A stretch of DNA of 38,230 nucleotides from IMG/VR virus record IMGVR_UViG_3300024264_002217, positions 1-38,230 of that record; one strand, written 5' to 3'. Of the stretch, positions 1 to 6,507 are shown in pieces; within the stretch, counting starts at the first letter, position 1, and every line of letters begins with the position of its first letter. The translations under genes were made by a program, and so were the position numbers. The stretch comes from a virus. The notes beneath the pieces were generated by a model, which saw only the letters and a list, made by a program, of their open reading frames with translations, was not told the origin of the DNA and made no database searches.

Positions 1-120
1 GTGAGTAGTACCAAGAGGATAGCCTGGTCCCATGTCTTTAGTAGCTATAAGGCCAAGGCCATGAAGTGAACTCTTGTCAATAGTAATACAAGAAGGTAAA
101 GGTCTATAGTCAAATTTCAT
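1..120 (-). CDS. SET-domain-like protein, 3' end cut by the window edge
   Basis: The first 40 codons of a gene that continues past the left edge. The visible N-terminus contains SSLHGLGLIATKDM, which resembles the opening strand of SET domains (a small residue, hGlGl, fAt, then a charged residue and a turn before the cofactor site), followed by GYPLGTTH. Known SET proteins transfer methyl groups from SAM to protein lysines, and short stand-alone SET proteins occur in phages. The catalytic NHS and GxY motifs would lie outside the window, so the family call rests on the N-terminal motif only. The ATG lies 1 nt after the TGA of the zinc-finger gene, so the two are probably cotranslated from the promoter near position 620-648. 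Confidence 0.5.
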   Translation of the reverse strand, partial: MKFDYRPLPSCITIDKSSLHGLGLIATKDMGPGYPLGTTH

Positions 121-121
121 A

Positions 122-352
122 TCATCCTTTATATAAGTTACTACCCCAACCTACTCTCTGATCCATCTTTCTAATAGTAGTAGCAGCAGAGCTATCTTTT
201 ATTATCTCAGTTTCAGCATACTCAGTCTTTCCAGAAATAATATTCCTAACATACCAAGCATTAGTAGTTGAACACTTTACACAAGTCTTAGTAGAAGGTA
301 AAGCTTTTATCCTAAGAGGATTTATATCCTCAGCACATTTACTACACTTCAT
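122..352 (-). CDS. Small DksA/TraR-like zinc-finger protein
   Basis: A 76-residue protein with a four-cysteine zinc finger at its N-terminus: C3-x2-C6, then about 17 residues including INPLRIKALPST, then C24-x2-C27. This matches the DksA/TraR C4 pattern (CxxC, I..RL.A.P....C..C). DksA-type proteins bind the RNA polymerase secondary channel; TraR-like plasmid and phage versions have only a short helix plus the finger. Here the finger is at the N-terminus and a 48-residue polar tail follows, so the coiled-coil with its acidic tip is missing. A zinc-binding role is well supported. RNA polymerase binding is only an inference. The ATG overlaps the end of the upstream gene by 11 nt. Confidence 0.6.
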   Translation of the reverse strand: MKCSKCAEDINPLRIKALPSTKTCVKCSTTNAWYVRNIISGKTEYAETEIIKDSSAATTIRKMDQRVGWGSNLYKG

Positions 353-593
353 TTGCTTCCATAATAGAGTTAATATCTTCTCTACTCTGCCATCCTCTTA
401 CATCATCTTCACCATCAACTAATACTTCAAAAGAAACTACTTCTTCTGGTTTAGAGATAGGTGAATTAGGGGTAGAGTATAATCCTGCTCCAGCAACAAC
501 TGATATTACTCTACCGTTATTAAACCGATGCTTAGCCATAATACCACCTCCGATAGGATGATCAACAAATACTAAGTTTTTAAAACTTGCCAT
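342..593 (-). CDS. Conserved-looking small phage protein of unknown function
   Basis: An 83-residue protein I cannot assign to a named family. The central part (MAKHRFNNGRVISVVAGAGLY...) reads like a compact beta-rich domain, and the C-terminal half is acidic with VSFEVLVDGEDDVRGWQ. No signal peptide, membrane segment or cysteine motif is present. It is the first gene after the promoter at 620-648, and its ATG directly follows the leader AAAAAGGTT. An internal Met at residue 19 (MAKHRF) is an alternative start, but the upstream ATG fits the conserved leader better. The 3' end overlaps the zinc-finger gene by 11 nt. Confidence 0.6.
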   Translation of the reverse strand: MASFKNLVFVDHPIGGGIMAKHRFNNGRVISVVAGAGLYSTPNSPISKPEEVVSFEVLVDGEDDVRGWQSREDINSIMEANEV

Positions 594-619
594 AACCTTT
601 TTATTTTTATTTATACTTA

Positions 620-648
620 AATATACGAACTTTATCTCTGTTACGCAA
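620..648 (-). promoter_or_regulatory. Sigma70-type promoter P1
   Basis: On the minus strand: TTGCGT (643-648), a 17-bp spacer, TATATT (620-625), with TTCG just before the -10. The -35 overlaps the GTT GCG TAA stop region of the gene at 641-1030. The start codon of the 83-residue protein lies 27 nt downstream of the -10. Spacing and sequence match nine other sites in the window. Confidence 0.75.
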
Positions 649-1030
649 CTAAATCCTTGTAATATCTTACACCATTTTCAGATATAAACTTGTATGCCTC
701 TTGAACTTCTTTATGATCATACTTACGCATTTCTGTAATACCGTTAAGTTTTTCTTCAAACCATTCATTATGGAAAAAATGTTTACCGTCTTTATTTACA
801 TAATTATTATCCGGGAACTTATCTTTTATAGTTGTAAAGAGTCTATCTTCTGCTTCTTTTGCTTCTTCTTCAGTTTTAAACCATGAAGATTTTCTGATCT
901 TAAACTCAGTAAGACCGTGCTTTAAAATATCGTACTTAAAACGTTCCATTACATCTGCCTTTGATGTAATACCAGCTTTAAAATACTTTGATCCTTTGTA
1001 GTTAAATACTACTAAATATAATTTATGCAT
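641..1030 (-). CDS. GIY-YIG/T5orf172-like small protein
   Basis: A 129-residue protein starting MHKLYLVVFNYKG. The segment YFKAGITSKADVMERF resembles the core of GIY-YIG-like nuclease domains of the T5orf172 type, where a strand ending in K.GiT is followed by an Arg in a helix (here R at ERF). A later YVNKDGKHFFHNEWF could supply the usual acidic or aromatic residues of that fold. Known GIY-YIG enzymes cut DNA; catalytic ability is not demonstrable here. I chose the ATG at 1030, 1 nt after the stop of the Myb-like gene, over an in-frame TTG at 1039. Its last codons double as the -35 box of promoter P1. Confidence 0.45.
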   Translation of the reverse strand: MHKLYLVVFNYKGSKYFKAGITSKADVMERFKYDILKHGLTEFKIRKSSWFKTEEEAKEAEDRLFTTIKDKFPDNNYVNKDGKHFFHNEWFEEKLNGITEMRKYDHKEVQEAYKFISENGVRYYKDLVA

Positions 1031-1031
1031 A

Positions 1032-1334
1032 CTATTCAAATAACATTAACATTTTAGCTTTAGATATAGAACCATCATTAAGTTTAGTATCTACAGCTTT
1101 AATGAACTCCTTAGTCCACTTATCCTTTTTTAATCCTTTAGTCCCTTCAGTAAGAATACTAAGTACCTCTTTAACTCTAAATGCAATAGCATCATAAGTT
1201 CTATCAACCTGCTGAGCATATTGATCTAATACAATAGAGTAATCTTTCCTTGTAATGTTAGCTAAATAGTAATCTAAAAATGAGTTAGCTTCTTCAATAG
1301 ACCAAGCTTCATAATGTCTTTTTGCTTTTTTCAT
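1032..1334 (-). CDS. Myb/SANT-like helix-turn-helix protein
   Basis: A 100-residue basic protein. Residues 10-57 (AWSIEEANSFLDYYLAN ... VDRTYDAIAFRVKEV) follow the pattern of Myb/SANT-like and phage helix-turn-helix domains: a Trp plus acidic first helix, a middle helix, then RT.dAi..R in the recognition helix. A role in DNA binding or transcription is inferred from this alone. A Lys-rich segment (GLKKDKWTKEF) follows. The start is an ATG directly after AAAGGTT, the leader motif also found at 593 and 10394. It sits third in a short operon of small genes driven by P2. Confidence 0.5.
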   Translation of the reverse strand: MKKAKRHYEAWSIEEANSFLDYYLANITRKDYSIVLDQYAQQVDRTYDAIAFRVKEVLSILTEGTKGLKKDKWTKEFIKAVDTKLNDGSISKAKMLMLFE

Positions 1335-1351
1335 AACCTTTATTTTTTTAA

Positions 1352-1537
1352 TTAAACTTCTTGAACTTTTTCGTATCCATCCATACTAGCTCTAGAACCA
1401 TCAGGAGTTTCAACTATTATTTCTCCTGCATCCATAGAGCGGACAACTACTTCATATACTCCCTTATGACCATTCACCATTGAACAATCTAGTAAAACTC
1501 TTTCACCAAGTACACATTCTTTTAATCTCTTAACCAT
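1352..1537 (-). CDS. Small hypothetical protein
   Basis: A 61-residue protein, not recognised. The sequence (LGERVLLDCSMVNGHKGVYEVVVRSMDAGEIIVETPDG) alternates hydrophobic and polar residues with Gly turns, as in a small beta-barrel such as an SH3- or KOW-like fold; that is a guess from pattern only. It is the first gene after promoter P2 (1557-1585) and ends 17 nt before the Myb-like gene. Confidence 0.55.
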   Translation of the reverse strand: MVKRLKECVLGERVLLDCSMVNGHKGVYEVVVRSMDAGEIIVETPDGSRASMDGYEKVQEV

Positions 1538-1556
1538 AGTATTTTATCTTTATTAT

Positions 1557-1585
1557 AATATAAGAAGAATAGTTCAGTTACGCAA
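1557..1585 (-). promoter_or_regulatory. Sigma70-type promoter P2
   Basis: Minus strand: TTGCGT (1580-1585), 17-bp spacer, TATATT (1557-1562), with TTCT before the -10. The -35 sits inside the final codons GTT GCG TAA of the zincin-like gene. It drives the 61-residue protein and the genes after it. Confidence 0.75.
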
Positions 1586-1943
1586 CTAATCTCCAATCTT
1601 TCTCTGCTTTAAAAGCTGCTACTTCATAAGGATGATCTGAGTAAGAGTATCCCATGTTGTAGTATCGAGTCATCCATGAAGGAGACTGTAAGTAGTGTTG
1701 ATATTCATGCACGATAGTCTGAGCTAGATGCTCTGCATCTTCTATATTCTTATAGTATATTACTATTGTATTATAGTCAAAGATATACTCTGCTTCAGGA
1801 TTATCATCTTCAGTATAGACTGAATGTACATAAGGTTGAAACTCTATATAAGGAGTACAGTCATGGTGTTTGCTATGACCATAGACGTCAATACATTTAT
1901 CTAAATATTTCTCAGCTAATCTTCTAGTAGTTCTTAAGTGCAT
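1578..1943 (-). CDS. Small zincin-like metalloprotease-type protein
   Basis: A 121-residue protein carrying VHEYQHYLQ, an HExxH zinc motif, with a downstream HPYEVAAFKAEKDW that supplies a plausible third ligand (Glu in YEVAA), as in gluzincin-like small phage and bacterial proteins. The first half holds paired Tyr/His-rich strands (DYNTIVIYYKNIED). Known members of such families are putative peptidases or their inactive relatives; substrate unknown. There is no signal peptide, so it acts in the cytoplasm if expressed. It starts with ATG after AAAGGTA, driven by P3, and its last codons (LVA, stop) overlap promoter P2. Confidence 0.6.
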   Translation of the reverse strand: MHLRTTRRLAEKYLDKCIDVYGHSKHHDCTPYIEFQPYVHSVYTEDDNPEAEYIFDYNTIVIYYKNIEDAEHLAQTIVHEYQHYLQSPSWMTRYYNMGYSYSDHPYEVAAFKAEKDWRLVA

Positions 1944-1963
1944 TACCTTTATTTTTATATCTA

Positions 1964-1992
1964 AATATAAGAAGAAATTATCAAGTTACCAA
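1964..1992 (-). promoter_or_regulatory. Sigma70-type promoter P3
   Basis: Minus strand: TTGGTA (1987-1992), 17-bp spacer, TATATT (1964-1969), with TTCT before the -10. The -35 lies in the last codons of the radical SAM gene. It drives the zincin-like gene, whose ATG is 21 nt downstream of the -10. Confidence 0.7.
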
Positions 1993-2856
1993 CTTTTCTC
2001 TATATAAATTTGCACTATCTTCTCCTGCCATACACCCATCTACATTACATCCTGCACATGCTGGTAATGCTTTTCTATCTCCTTTTAGTAAAGCTCTTCT
2101 GATAGAGTTATAGTATATGCTATTCCATAGCTCAGGAAAATCTTTTTTATTTACATTTCCTAATCCTATCTGTTTTCTAGACCAATCATTACAGCATAGA
2201 AGAAGATCTCCATTCCAATCTACCATTGCTTTGTACATAGGAAAGAAGCAAGGACGTTTAATACTCTTAACCTCTCCTAATATTCCTCCTCTATTGTTAA
2301 AGTTATAATCATCAAATAAAGTAGATGAACCATCATCATAATGGTCTCTAACTCTATATCCTACATCTGTATTATCTAACTCTTTAAGTTTATTTACTAT
2401 CTTAGTATAGTGTTCATCTCCATCATAACAATCAACTGTTAGGTAAGATAGTTTAGCCTCTATAATATCCTCTAGCTTTAACTTACCGGACATAATATTA
2501 TCTCCATTAGAAGTGATTGTAGTATAAAAATTCTTAGAAAATACTTTTACAATGTCTATTATATTTTTATTGAGAGTAGGTTCACCAAAACCTGTAATAT
2601 GAATATCACCATCATAGTTTGCATTTTTGAGCTGATTAGAAAGTCTTTCAGCTACAGCAACTGGCATATTTAGATTAAGGTTAGGGTATACTTCAGGGTT
2701 ACTTCTAGGGCAGAAGCTACAGGTCCTGTTACAAAGTTCTGTAGGATTTATTTCTACTACAGCAAGACCAGGAAGTAAAGGGTTGGAAATAGTAGCCTGA
2801 TTAATCCTTTTCTTCCGGAAAGTAATGTGTTTTTCAATGTCGAATTTTTCACTCAC
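1981..2856 (-). CDS. Radical SAM protein with SPASM-type C-terminus
   Basis: A 291-residue enzyme. CNRTCSFC at residues 42-49 is the CxxxCxxC motif that binds the SAM-cleaving 4Fe-4S cluster. Further conserved parts are GFGEPTLN (GGE-like motif) and a C-terminal Cys-rich region: RPCFFP, LLLCCNDW, GLGNV and LPACAGCNVDGC, typical of SPASM auxiliary-cluster domains. Relatives modify peptides, sugars or other small substrates, and similar genes occur in polysaccharide loci. The substrate is unknown. The start is GTG at 2856, overlapping the end of the glycosyltransferase gene by 8 nt, so translation is probably coupled. It would need an electron donor; a ferredoxin-reductase-like gene lies at 36.4-37.1 kb. 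Confidence 0.85.
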   Translation of the reverse strand: MSEKFDIEKHITFRKKRINQATISNPLLPGLAVVEINPTELCNRTCSFCPRSNPEVYPNLNLNMPVAVAERLSNQLKNANYDGDIHITGFGEPTLNKNIIDIVKVFSKNFYTTITSNGDNIMSGKLKLEDIIEAKLSYLTVDCYDGDEHYTKIVNKLKELDNTDVGYRVRDHYDDGSSTLFDDYNFNNRGGILGEVKSIKRPCFFPMYKAMVDWNGDLLLCCNDWSRKQIGLGNVNKKDFPELWNSIYYNSIRRALLKGDRKALPACAGCNVDGCMAGEDSANLYREKLVT

Positions 2857-3538
2857 TAAACATTCTATTAAACTCTTTTAACCAGAGGTCAGAGTATTTA
2901 CAATTTCTATAATTTTCAAACCATGGACCTCCTTCTGTAAAATGAAGAAGTTTAGGAGTACCTTCAGTATACCAATCAGTTAACCAGTTCCATTCATAAG
3001 AGAGAGAACCTATTAAAGAATCATCTAGCCAATTAAACCTATGTAAATGGGCTCCTGTTGTCTCTTCATTATTGATATATTCAACTGTGAGTTGTTTGTT
3101 ATATAAATGACTATTATTCCATAACATTACTGAACTCCAATTTTTTCTAGGGTACTGAGTTTGAACTCTACCGTCCATCTTATATTTAAATAGCGGCTTA
3201 TATTCATGCTTAACTACTTGAATAGCATACTCTAAGCGATTTTGTTCAATTAATTTAAGAGGATCATCTAGAAATAAAGTATCACAGTCAACAAATAAAG
3301 AGGTACCTTTAAAATCTGATAAAAAAGGAACTAAGAATCTAGAAAAAGTAAATTCAGTTGATCCTAATTTATCTTCTCCTCTCCAATAATGCCCATCTTT
3401 TCTTAACTCTTCTAATTTAAGAGGTATTATTTCTATTTTAGAGATATCTGAACATTGGGTTAGTATAGAGTTCTTACATACTTGATATGCTATATCTTCT
3501 CTAGAATCATAACCTATAAAAATTTTATACTTTAACAC
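2849..3538 (-). CDS. GT-A fold glycosyltransferase (GT8-like)
   Basis: A 229-residue protein starting MLKYKIFIGYDSRED, the usual first strand of GT8-like enzymes. LFVDCDTLFLDDP at residues 81-93 contains the DxD motif (D84, D86) that holds the metal and the nucleotide sugar. Late HLHRFNWLDDSLIG and LLHFTEGGPW fit acceptor-side motifs, including a metal-binding His. It probably adds one sugar to a phage- or host-surface glycan in the cytoplasm. The start is GTG at 3538, overlapping the stop of a 22-codon hydrophobic reading frame. Confidence 0.8.
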   Translation of the reverse strand: MLKYKIFIGYDSREDIAYQVCKNSILTQCSDISKIEIIPLKLEELRKDGHYWRGEDKLGSTEFTFSRFLVPFLSDFKGTSLFVDCDTLFLDDPLKLIEQNRLEYAIQVVKHEYKPLFKYKMDGRVQTQYPRKNWSSVMLWNNSHLYNKQLTVEYINNEETTGAHLHRFNWLDDSLIGSLSYEWNWLTDWYTEGTPKLLHFTEGGPWFENYRNCKYSDLWLKEFNRMFSE

Positions 3539-3600
3539 CCTATAGTTATTATTCCATAGGTTACTAATGCATAAAGAACTATTTCTAAAAATAATTTCAT
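3532..3600 (-). CDS. Possible 22-residue single-pass membrane microprotein
   Basis: The 63 nt between thyA and the glycosyltransferase gene hold a 22-codon frame: ATG starts 1 nt after the TAG of thyA and its TAA overlaps the GTG of the next gene. The peptide (MKLFLEIVLYALVTYG..., ending in IIGC-like hydrophobics) is almost wholly apolar, enough for one membrane helix. The exact fit between neighbours argues for a translated frame, either functional or as a coupling leader. I recognise no family, and at this length chance cannot be excluded. Confidence 0.35.
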   Translation of the reverse strand: MKLFLEIVLYALVTYGIITIGC

Positions 3601-3601
3601 A

Positions 3602-4396
3602 CTAGTTGCTTAATGGTGCTTTTATTGCAGGATGACTCTGATACTTAACAAGCTCTACATCAAAATCTCCTCTGTAAATATCATAGCAGCTTAACTTTAC
3701 TAAAGGGAGATTAAATCCAGACCTATTAACTTGTTTAGCTGCTTGTTTTAAATGATTAGTATATAGATGAACATCTCCAAAGTTTCCTATCAGCTCTCCA
3801 GGCTCTAATCTAGTCTCCTTACATAGTAATAACAGTAACAGACCGTAACTACTAATGTTAAATGGTACTCCTAAGAATAGGTCAGCACTACGTTGATTCC
3901 ACATCAGAGAGAGCTTACCATCTGCTACATAGCATTGGAAAGAATAATGACAAGGAGGTAAAGTCATTTCCTCTAAATCATCTACATTCCAAGCTGATAC
4001 TAAATGCCTTCTACTATCAGGTTCATTAATTAACCCTACTATGAGATTCTCTAATTGATCATACCCATTCCAATCTCTCCATTGCTTTCCATATACAGGT
4101 CCTAACTCTCCATCTGTTCTACCAGACTTTTTATAGTCACCGTCCCATATCTTACAATTGTTATCTTGAAGGTATTTAATATTAGTATCACCTCTAAGGA
4201 ACCATTTTAACTCAGTAACCATAGTTTTAAAAGCTACCTTCTTAGTAGTTAATATAGGAAAGCCTTCTGACATGCTGTGTCTAATTGTAGCTCCAAAGGT
4301 AGAAAGAGTACCGGTACCAGTTCTATCTTTTTTTGCTATACCATTCTCTAATACGTTCTGTAAGAGCTTTTGATATTGCCTATCTAAATTATTCAT
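3602..4396 (-). CDS. thyA: Thymidylate synthase ThyA
   Basis: 264 residues, the same length as E. coli ThyA. It converts dUMP plus methylene-tetrahydrofolate to dTMP and dihydrofolate. Visible hallmarks: RTGTGT near residue 25 (phosphate loop), WFLRGDTNIKYL, WDGD, GPVYGKQWR, the catalytic Cys149 in TLPPCHYSFQ, the substrate-binding RSADLFLGVPFN, and a C-terminal HPAIKAPLSN. All key residues look intact. It starts with ATG at 4396, 7 nt after the SGNH gene. In phages this enzyme boosts thymidine supply for DNA synthesis; DUF1599 at 35 kb may belong to the same nucleotide theme. Confidence 0.97.
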   Translation of the reverse strand: MNNLDRQYQKLLQNVLENGIAKKDRTGTGTLSTFGATIRHSMSEGFPILTTKKVAFKTMVTELKWFLRGDTNIKYLQDNNCKIWDGDYKKSGRTDGELGPVYGKQWRDWNGYDQLENLIVGLINEPDSRRHLVSAWNVDDLEEMTLPPCHYSFQCYVADGKLSLMWNQRSADLFLGVPFNISSYGLLLLLLCKETRLEPGELIGNFGDVHLYTNHLKQAAKQVNRSGFNLPLVKLSCYDIYRGDFDVELVKYQSHPAIKAPLSN

Positions 4397-4403
4397 TCTA
4401 TAG

Positions 4404-4991
4404 TTAAATTATTGGTTTGGTTATAATATTATTATAAATATTCATAGCATAATTATAGTTTCCCATTTTACCCAAATGCCATTTATCAATTCCTCGTGGG
4501 TATTTTTGTAAATAATCTTTAGTAAAGTCAATATCAAATGTAGTTAAAGCAGTGATATCGAAATAGTATTTAAACTCAGAAGATACTAATAGGTTGATTG
4601 CGTTGATTCCCTTATCTTTTAAATATAGATTGACTTGATTAACTATAGTTTTGTTATCGAATCTTTCACTGTATTTAGTATGAAAATCTTTAAACCAAAC
4701 TTCACTTCTTCCCTTACCCCAAATGTTTATCAAACCAGTGTCTCTTTTTTTATCACGAAAAAAGTGATACCTATCAGAATATGTCCACATTATAATAACT
4801 GTATCATTTAATTTAAATGAGAAGTTAAATACATTATGTTGTATGCTCCTATTACTTGCTCCTGGACTGCCTAGATTAATTAACTCTTTGTCAAGCTTAT
4901 TAGAAAGCACTGCAGGCCAAGATTCCCTAGAAGGATTTGATACTCCCTCACAATAAGTATGACTACAGCCTAGCGTAATAAGTCTACTCAC
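4404..4991 (-). CDS. SGNH/GDSL-type hydrolase-like protein
   Basis: A 195-residue protein whose start LITLGCSHTYCEG matches block I of SGNH enzymes with GCS in place of GDS (candidate nucleophile S10). Block II is NLGSPGASN (39-47), a block-III-like strand is VIIMWTYSDR, and IDKWHLG near the C-terminus gives the Asp/His pair of block V (H172). Such enzymes are often O-acetyl esterases or transferases on carbohydrates. The same four blocks occur in three genes at 10.4-13.0 kb and, degenerate, at 13.6-14.4 kb. It starts with GTG overlapping the TGA of the upstream glycosyltransferase gene. Confidence 0.7.
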   Translation of the reverse strand: MSRLITLGCSHTYCEGVSNPSRESWPAVLSNKLDKELINLGSPGASNRSIQHNVFNFSFKLNDTVIIMWTYSDRYHFFRDKKRDTGLINIWGKGRSEVWFKDFHTKYSERFDNKTIVNQVNLYLKDKGINAINLLVSSEFKYYFDITALTTFDIDFTKDYLQKYPRGIDKWHLGKMGNYNYAMNIYNNIITKPII

Positions 4992-5725
4992 AATACATTT
5001 TTCTGAATATTAGAATTTAGTTTAGTCCAAAAACTATCAACCCTATCGTACTGGTGGTAAATATAGTATTCTTTTTTAGTATCCCAAGCTGTGTCAGATA
5101 AATTAATTACATAATTACTATCGGTAGCTTTGTAATTATACTTACTGTATGCAAGTATGTTAAATGCCATTTGGTCTACTGTACTATTTTTACTGGTATT
5201 AAATTTACTGAAAGCTTTTGATTGGAATGTATAATCAAATGTATCTTTAAACAAAGAAATAATAGTCTCATTTTTACCTAAGACTACACCAGCACATAGA
5301 TGATGTCTACTTTTAATTTTATTATACTCAGAAGGATACTTCTCTAGCATTTCCTTGGTAGCCCATTCGTTATCTGAGAGTGGGTAATCCCCGTCAATGC
5401 CTATATGTAAATCACTTGAACCATACAACTCAGGATTCTTATGAAAGTAAACATCCCTACAGTCCACACTTAACACTTGTTCTGAAGTATGGTACTTTAA
5501 AAGAACATCTGATATATCTTTAAATCTTTTTGTAACAACATGAATATTATCTAAATCTTTTTGAAAAACAATCCAGCCATTGGAAGTTAAGTACTGTTTA
5601 GTAAGATTATCACACTCATATACAACCATTAACTTTTTACCTGTATACCCTGTGTTATTTAAAGAACTTACAAAATTATAAAGATTAGCTGCTGTATAAT
5701 TATAACATGATGATACAACAATCAT
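4988..5725 (-). CDS. GT-A glycosyltransferase-like protein with DxRD motif
   Basis: A 245-residue protein. VLSVDCRDVYFHKNPELY (about 84-101) matches the D-x-RDVxF-x-xxP motif of a family of predicted nucleotide-sugar transferases, where the aspartates bind the metal. HHLCAGVVLGK and STVDQMAFN follow in the order seen in that family (acceptor loop and catalytic Asp). The N-terminus MIVVSSCYNYTAANLYNFVSSL is the expected Rossmann strand, with no signal peptide. It overlaps the SGNH gene by 4 nt (GTGA), suggesting the two act on one glycan. The sugar is unknown. Confidence 0.7.
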   Translation of the reverse strand: MIVVSSCYNYTAANLYNFVSSLNNTGYTGKKLMVVYECDNLTKQYLTSNGWIVFQKDLDNIHVVTKRFKDISDVLLKYHTSEQVLSVDCRDVYFHKNPELYGSSDLHIGIDGDYPLSDNEWATKEMLEKYPSEYNKIKSRHHLCAGVVLGKNETIISLFKDTFDYTFQSKAFSKFNTSKNSTVDQMAFNILAYSKYNYKATDSNYVINLSDTAWDTKKEYYIYHQYDRVDSFWTKLNSNIQKNVL

Positions 5726-5727
5726 AC

Positions 5728-5916
5728 TTACCCATAGATATTTAAAGATAAAGTATTATCCATATTGAATAACCTTTTGATTTTCACTCTTCCTGTTGGA
5801 AGTTTAGAGCACTGTTCATATGTCTTGCCTTCCATAACTATATGGTAACCAGGAATAACTGTTTCTCTAATTCTAGCGTTGATTTTGTCTGATGCAATAA
5901 AATACTCTCTGTTCAT
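5728..5916 (-). CDS. Small hypothetical protein
   Basis: A basic 62-residue protein, not recognised (starts MNREYFIASDKINARIRETVIPGYH). It has no Cys motif or membrane segment. It is the first gene after promoter P4 (5935-5962) and stops 2 nt before the DxRD glycosyltransferase start, so it leads a five-gene run down to the radical SAM gene. Confidence 0.5.
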   Translation of the reverse strand: MNREYFIASDKINARIRETVIPGYHIVMEGKTYEQCSKLPTGRVKIKRLFNMDNTLSLNIYG

Positions 5917-5934
5917 AATATTATCTTTTTATAT

Positions 5935-5962
5935 AATATACGAAAAAAAGCTCTAGTATCAA
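5935..5962 (-). promoter_or_regulatory. Sigma70-type promoter P4
   Basis: Minus strand: TTGATA (5957-5962), 16-bp spacer, TATATT (5935-5940), with TTCG before the -10. It lies in the 48-nt gap between the 2OG oxygenase gene and the 62-residue protein. Confidence 0.7.
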
Positions 5963-5964
5963 AA

Positions 5965-6507
5965 TTATATTACTGTTTTATTATTATTATAGAACCATGT
6001 TGCTAGAGAATATCTGGTTCCTTTCGTTATTTTCTTTACTGCGTGAAATGTCTTAGCAGGAAACAAATATAACGTTCCAGTCTTTTTTTCAAACTGATGT
6101 ATTTTTCTTTTACTATCTCTGTATAGAAGCTCTCCTCCTTCATATGATTCGTTTAAGCTTATAAGTCCGGTATAATATTCTCCCATCCTAGTAACATCAT
6201 TATGCCAGTTAAAATGATCTAATTCATTATACTTTATAAAATGGAAAGCCTCATACTTGTCTATAGAATGGAAATCAACATTTAACTTAATACTCAAATA
6301 ATGAATCATATCATATCTGATAGGCATATCTATAAAGTAGCAAATATCTGATTTTCTATCTCTATCTTTAATATCATACCTTTCATTAACATTACCATCG
6401 CTATCTACAAACTCCATATAATTAACAGGTTCAGCCCTATGTTCATTAGCGTCAATTATATCTTGACACTGTTTTTCTGATAAGAAGTTTTCTTTAGTCC
6501 AAATCAT
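5965..6507 (-). CDS. 2-oxoglutarate/Fe(II)-dependent oxygenase (prolyl 4-hydroxylase type)
   Basis: A 180-residue enzyme of the double-stranded beta-helix class. WHNDV gives the HxD iron ligands (H102, D104), TFHAV the distal His (H155), and TRYSLATWFY the Arg (R165) that binds 2-oxoglutarate; GLISLNESYEGGELLY is the usual strand between them. The family hydroxylates proline or other side chains, or small molecules. The substrate here is unknown, but the neighbours (sulfotransferase, glycosyltransferases, SGNH) suggest decoration of a surface polymer or virion protein. Its ATG overlaps the TGA of the sulfotransferase gene (ATGA). Confidence 0.9.
   Translation of the reverse strand: MIWTKENFLSEKQCQDIIDANEHRAEPVNYMEFVDSDGNVNERYDIKDRDRKSDICYFIDMPIRYDMIHYLSIKLNVDFHSIDKYEAFHFIKYNELDHFNWHNDVTRMGEYYTGLISLNESYEGGELLYRDSKRKIHQFEKKTGTLYLFPAKTFHAVKKITKGTRYSLATWFYNNNKTVI

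Noticed and set aside
608-615. T4-type late promoter TATAAATA on the minus strand
   Set aside because: It occurs here inside the AT-rich leader of a gene that already has a perfect sigma70-type promoter, and I do not see it repeated at a fixed place before other genes.
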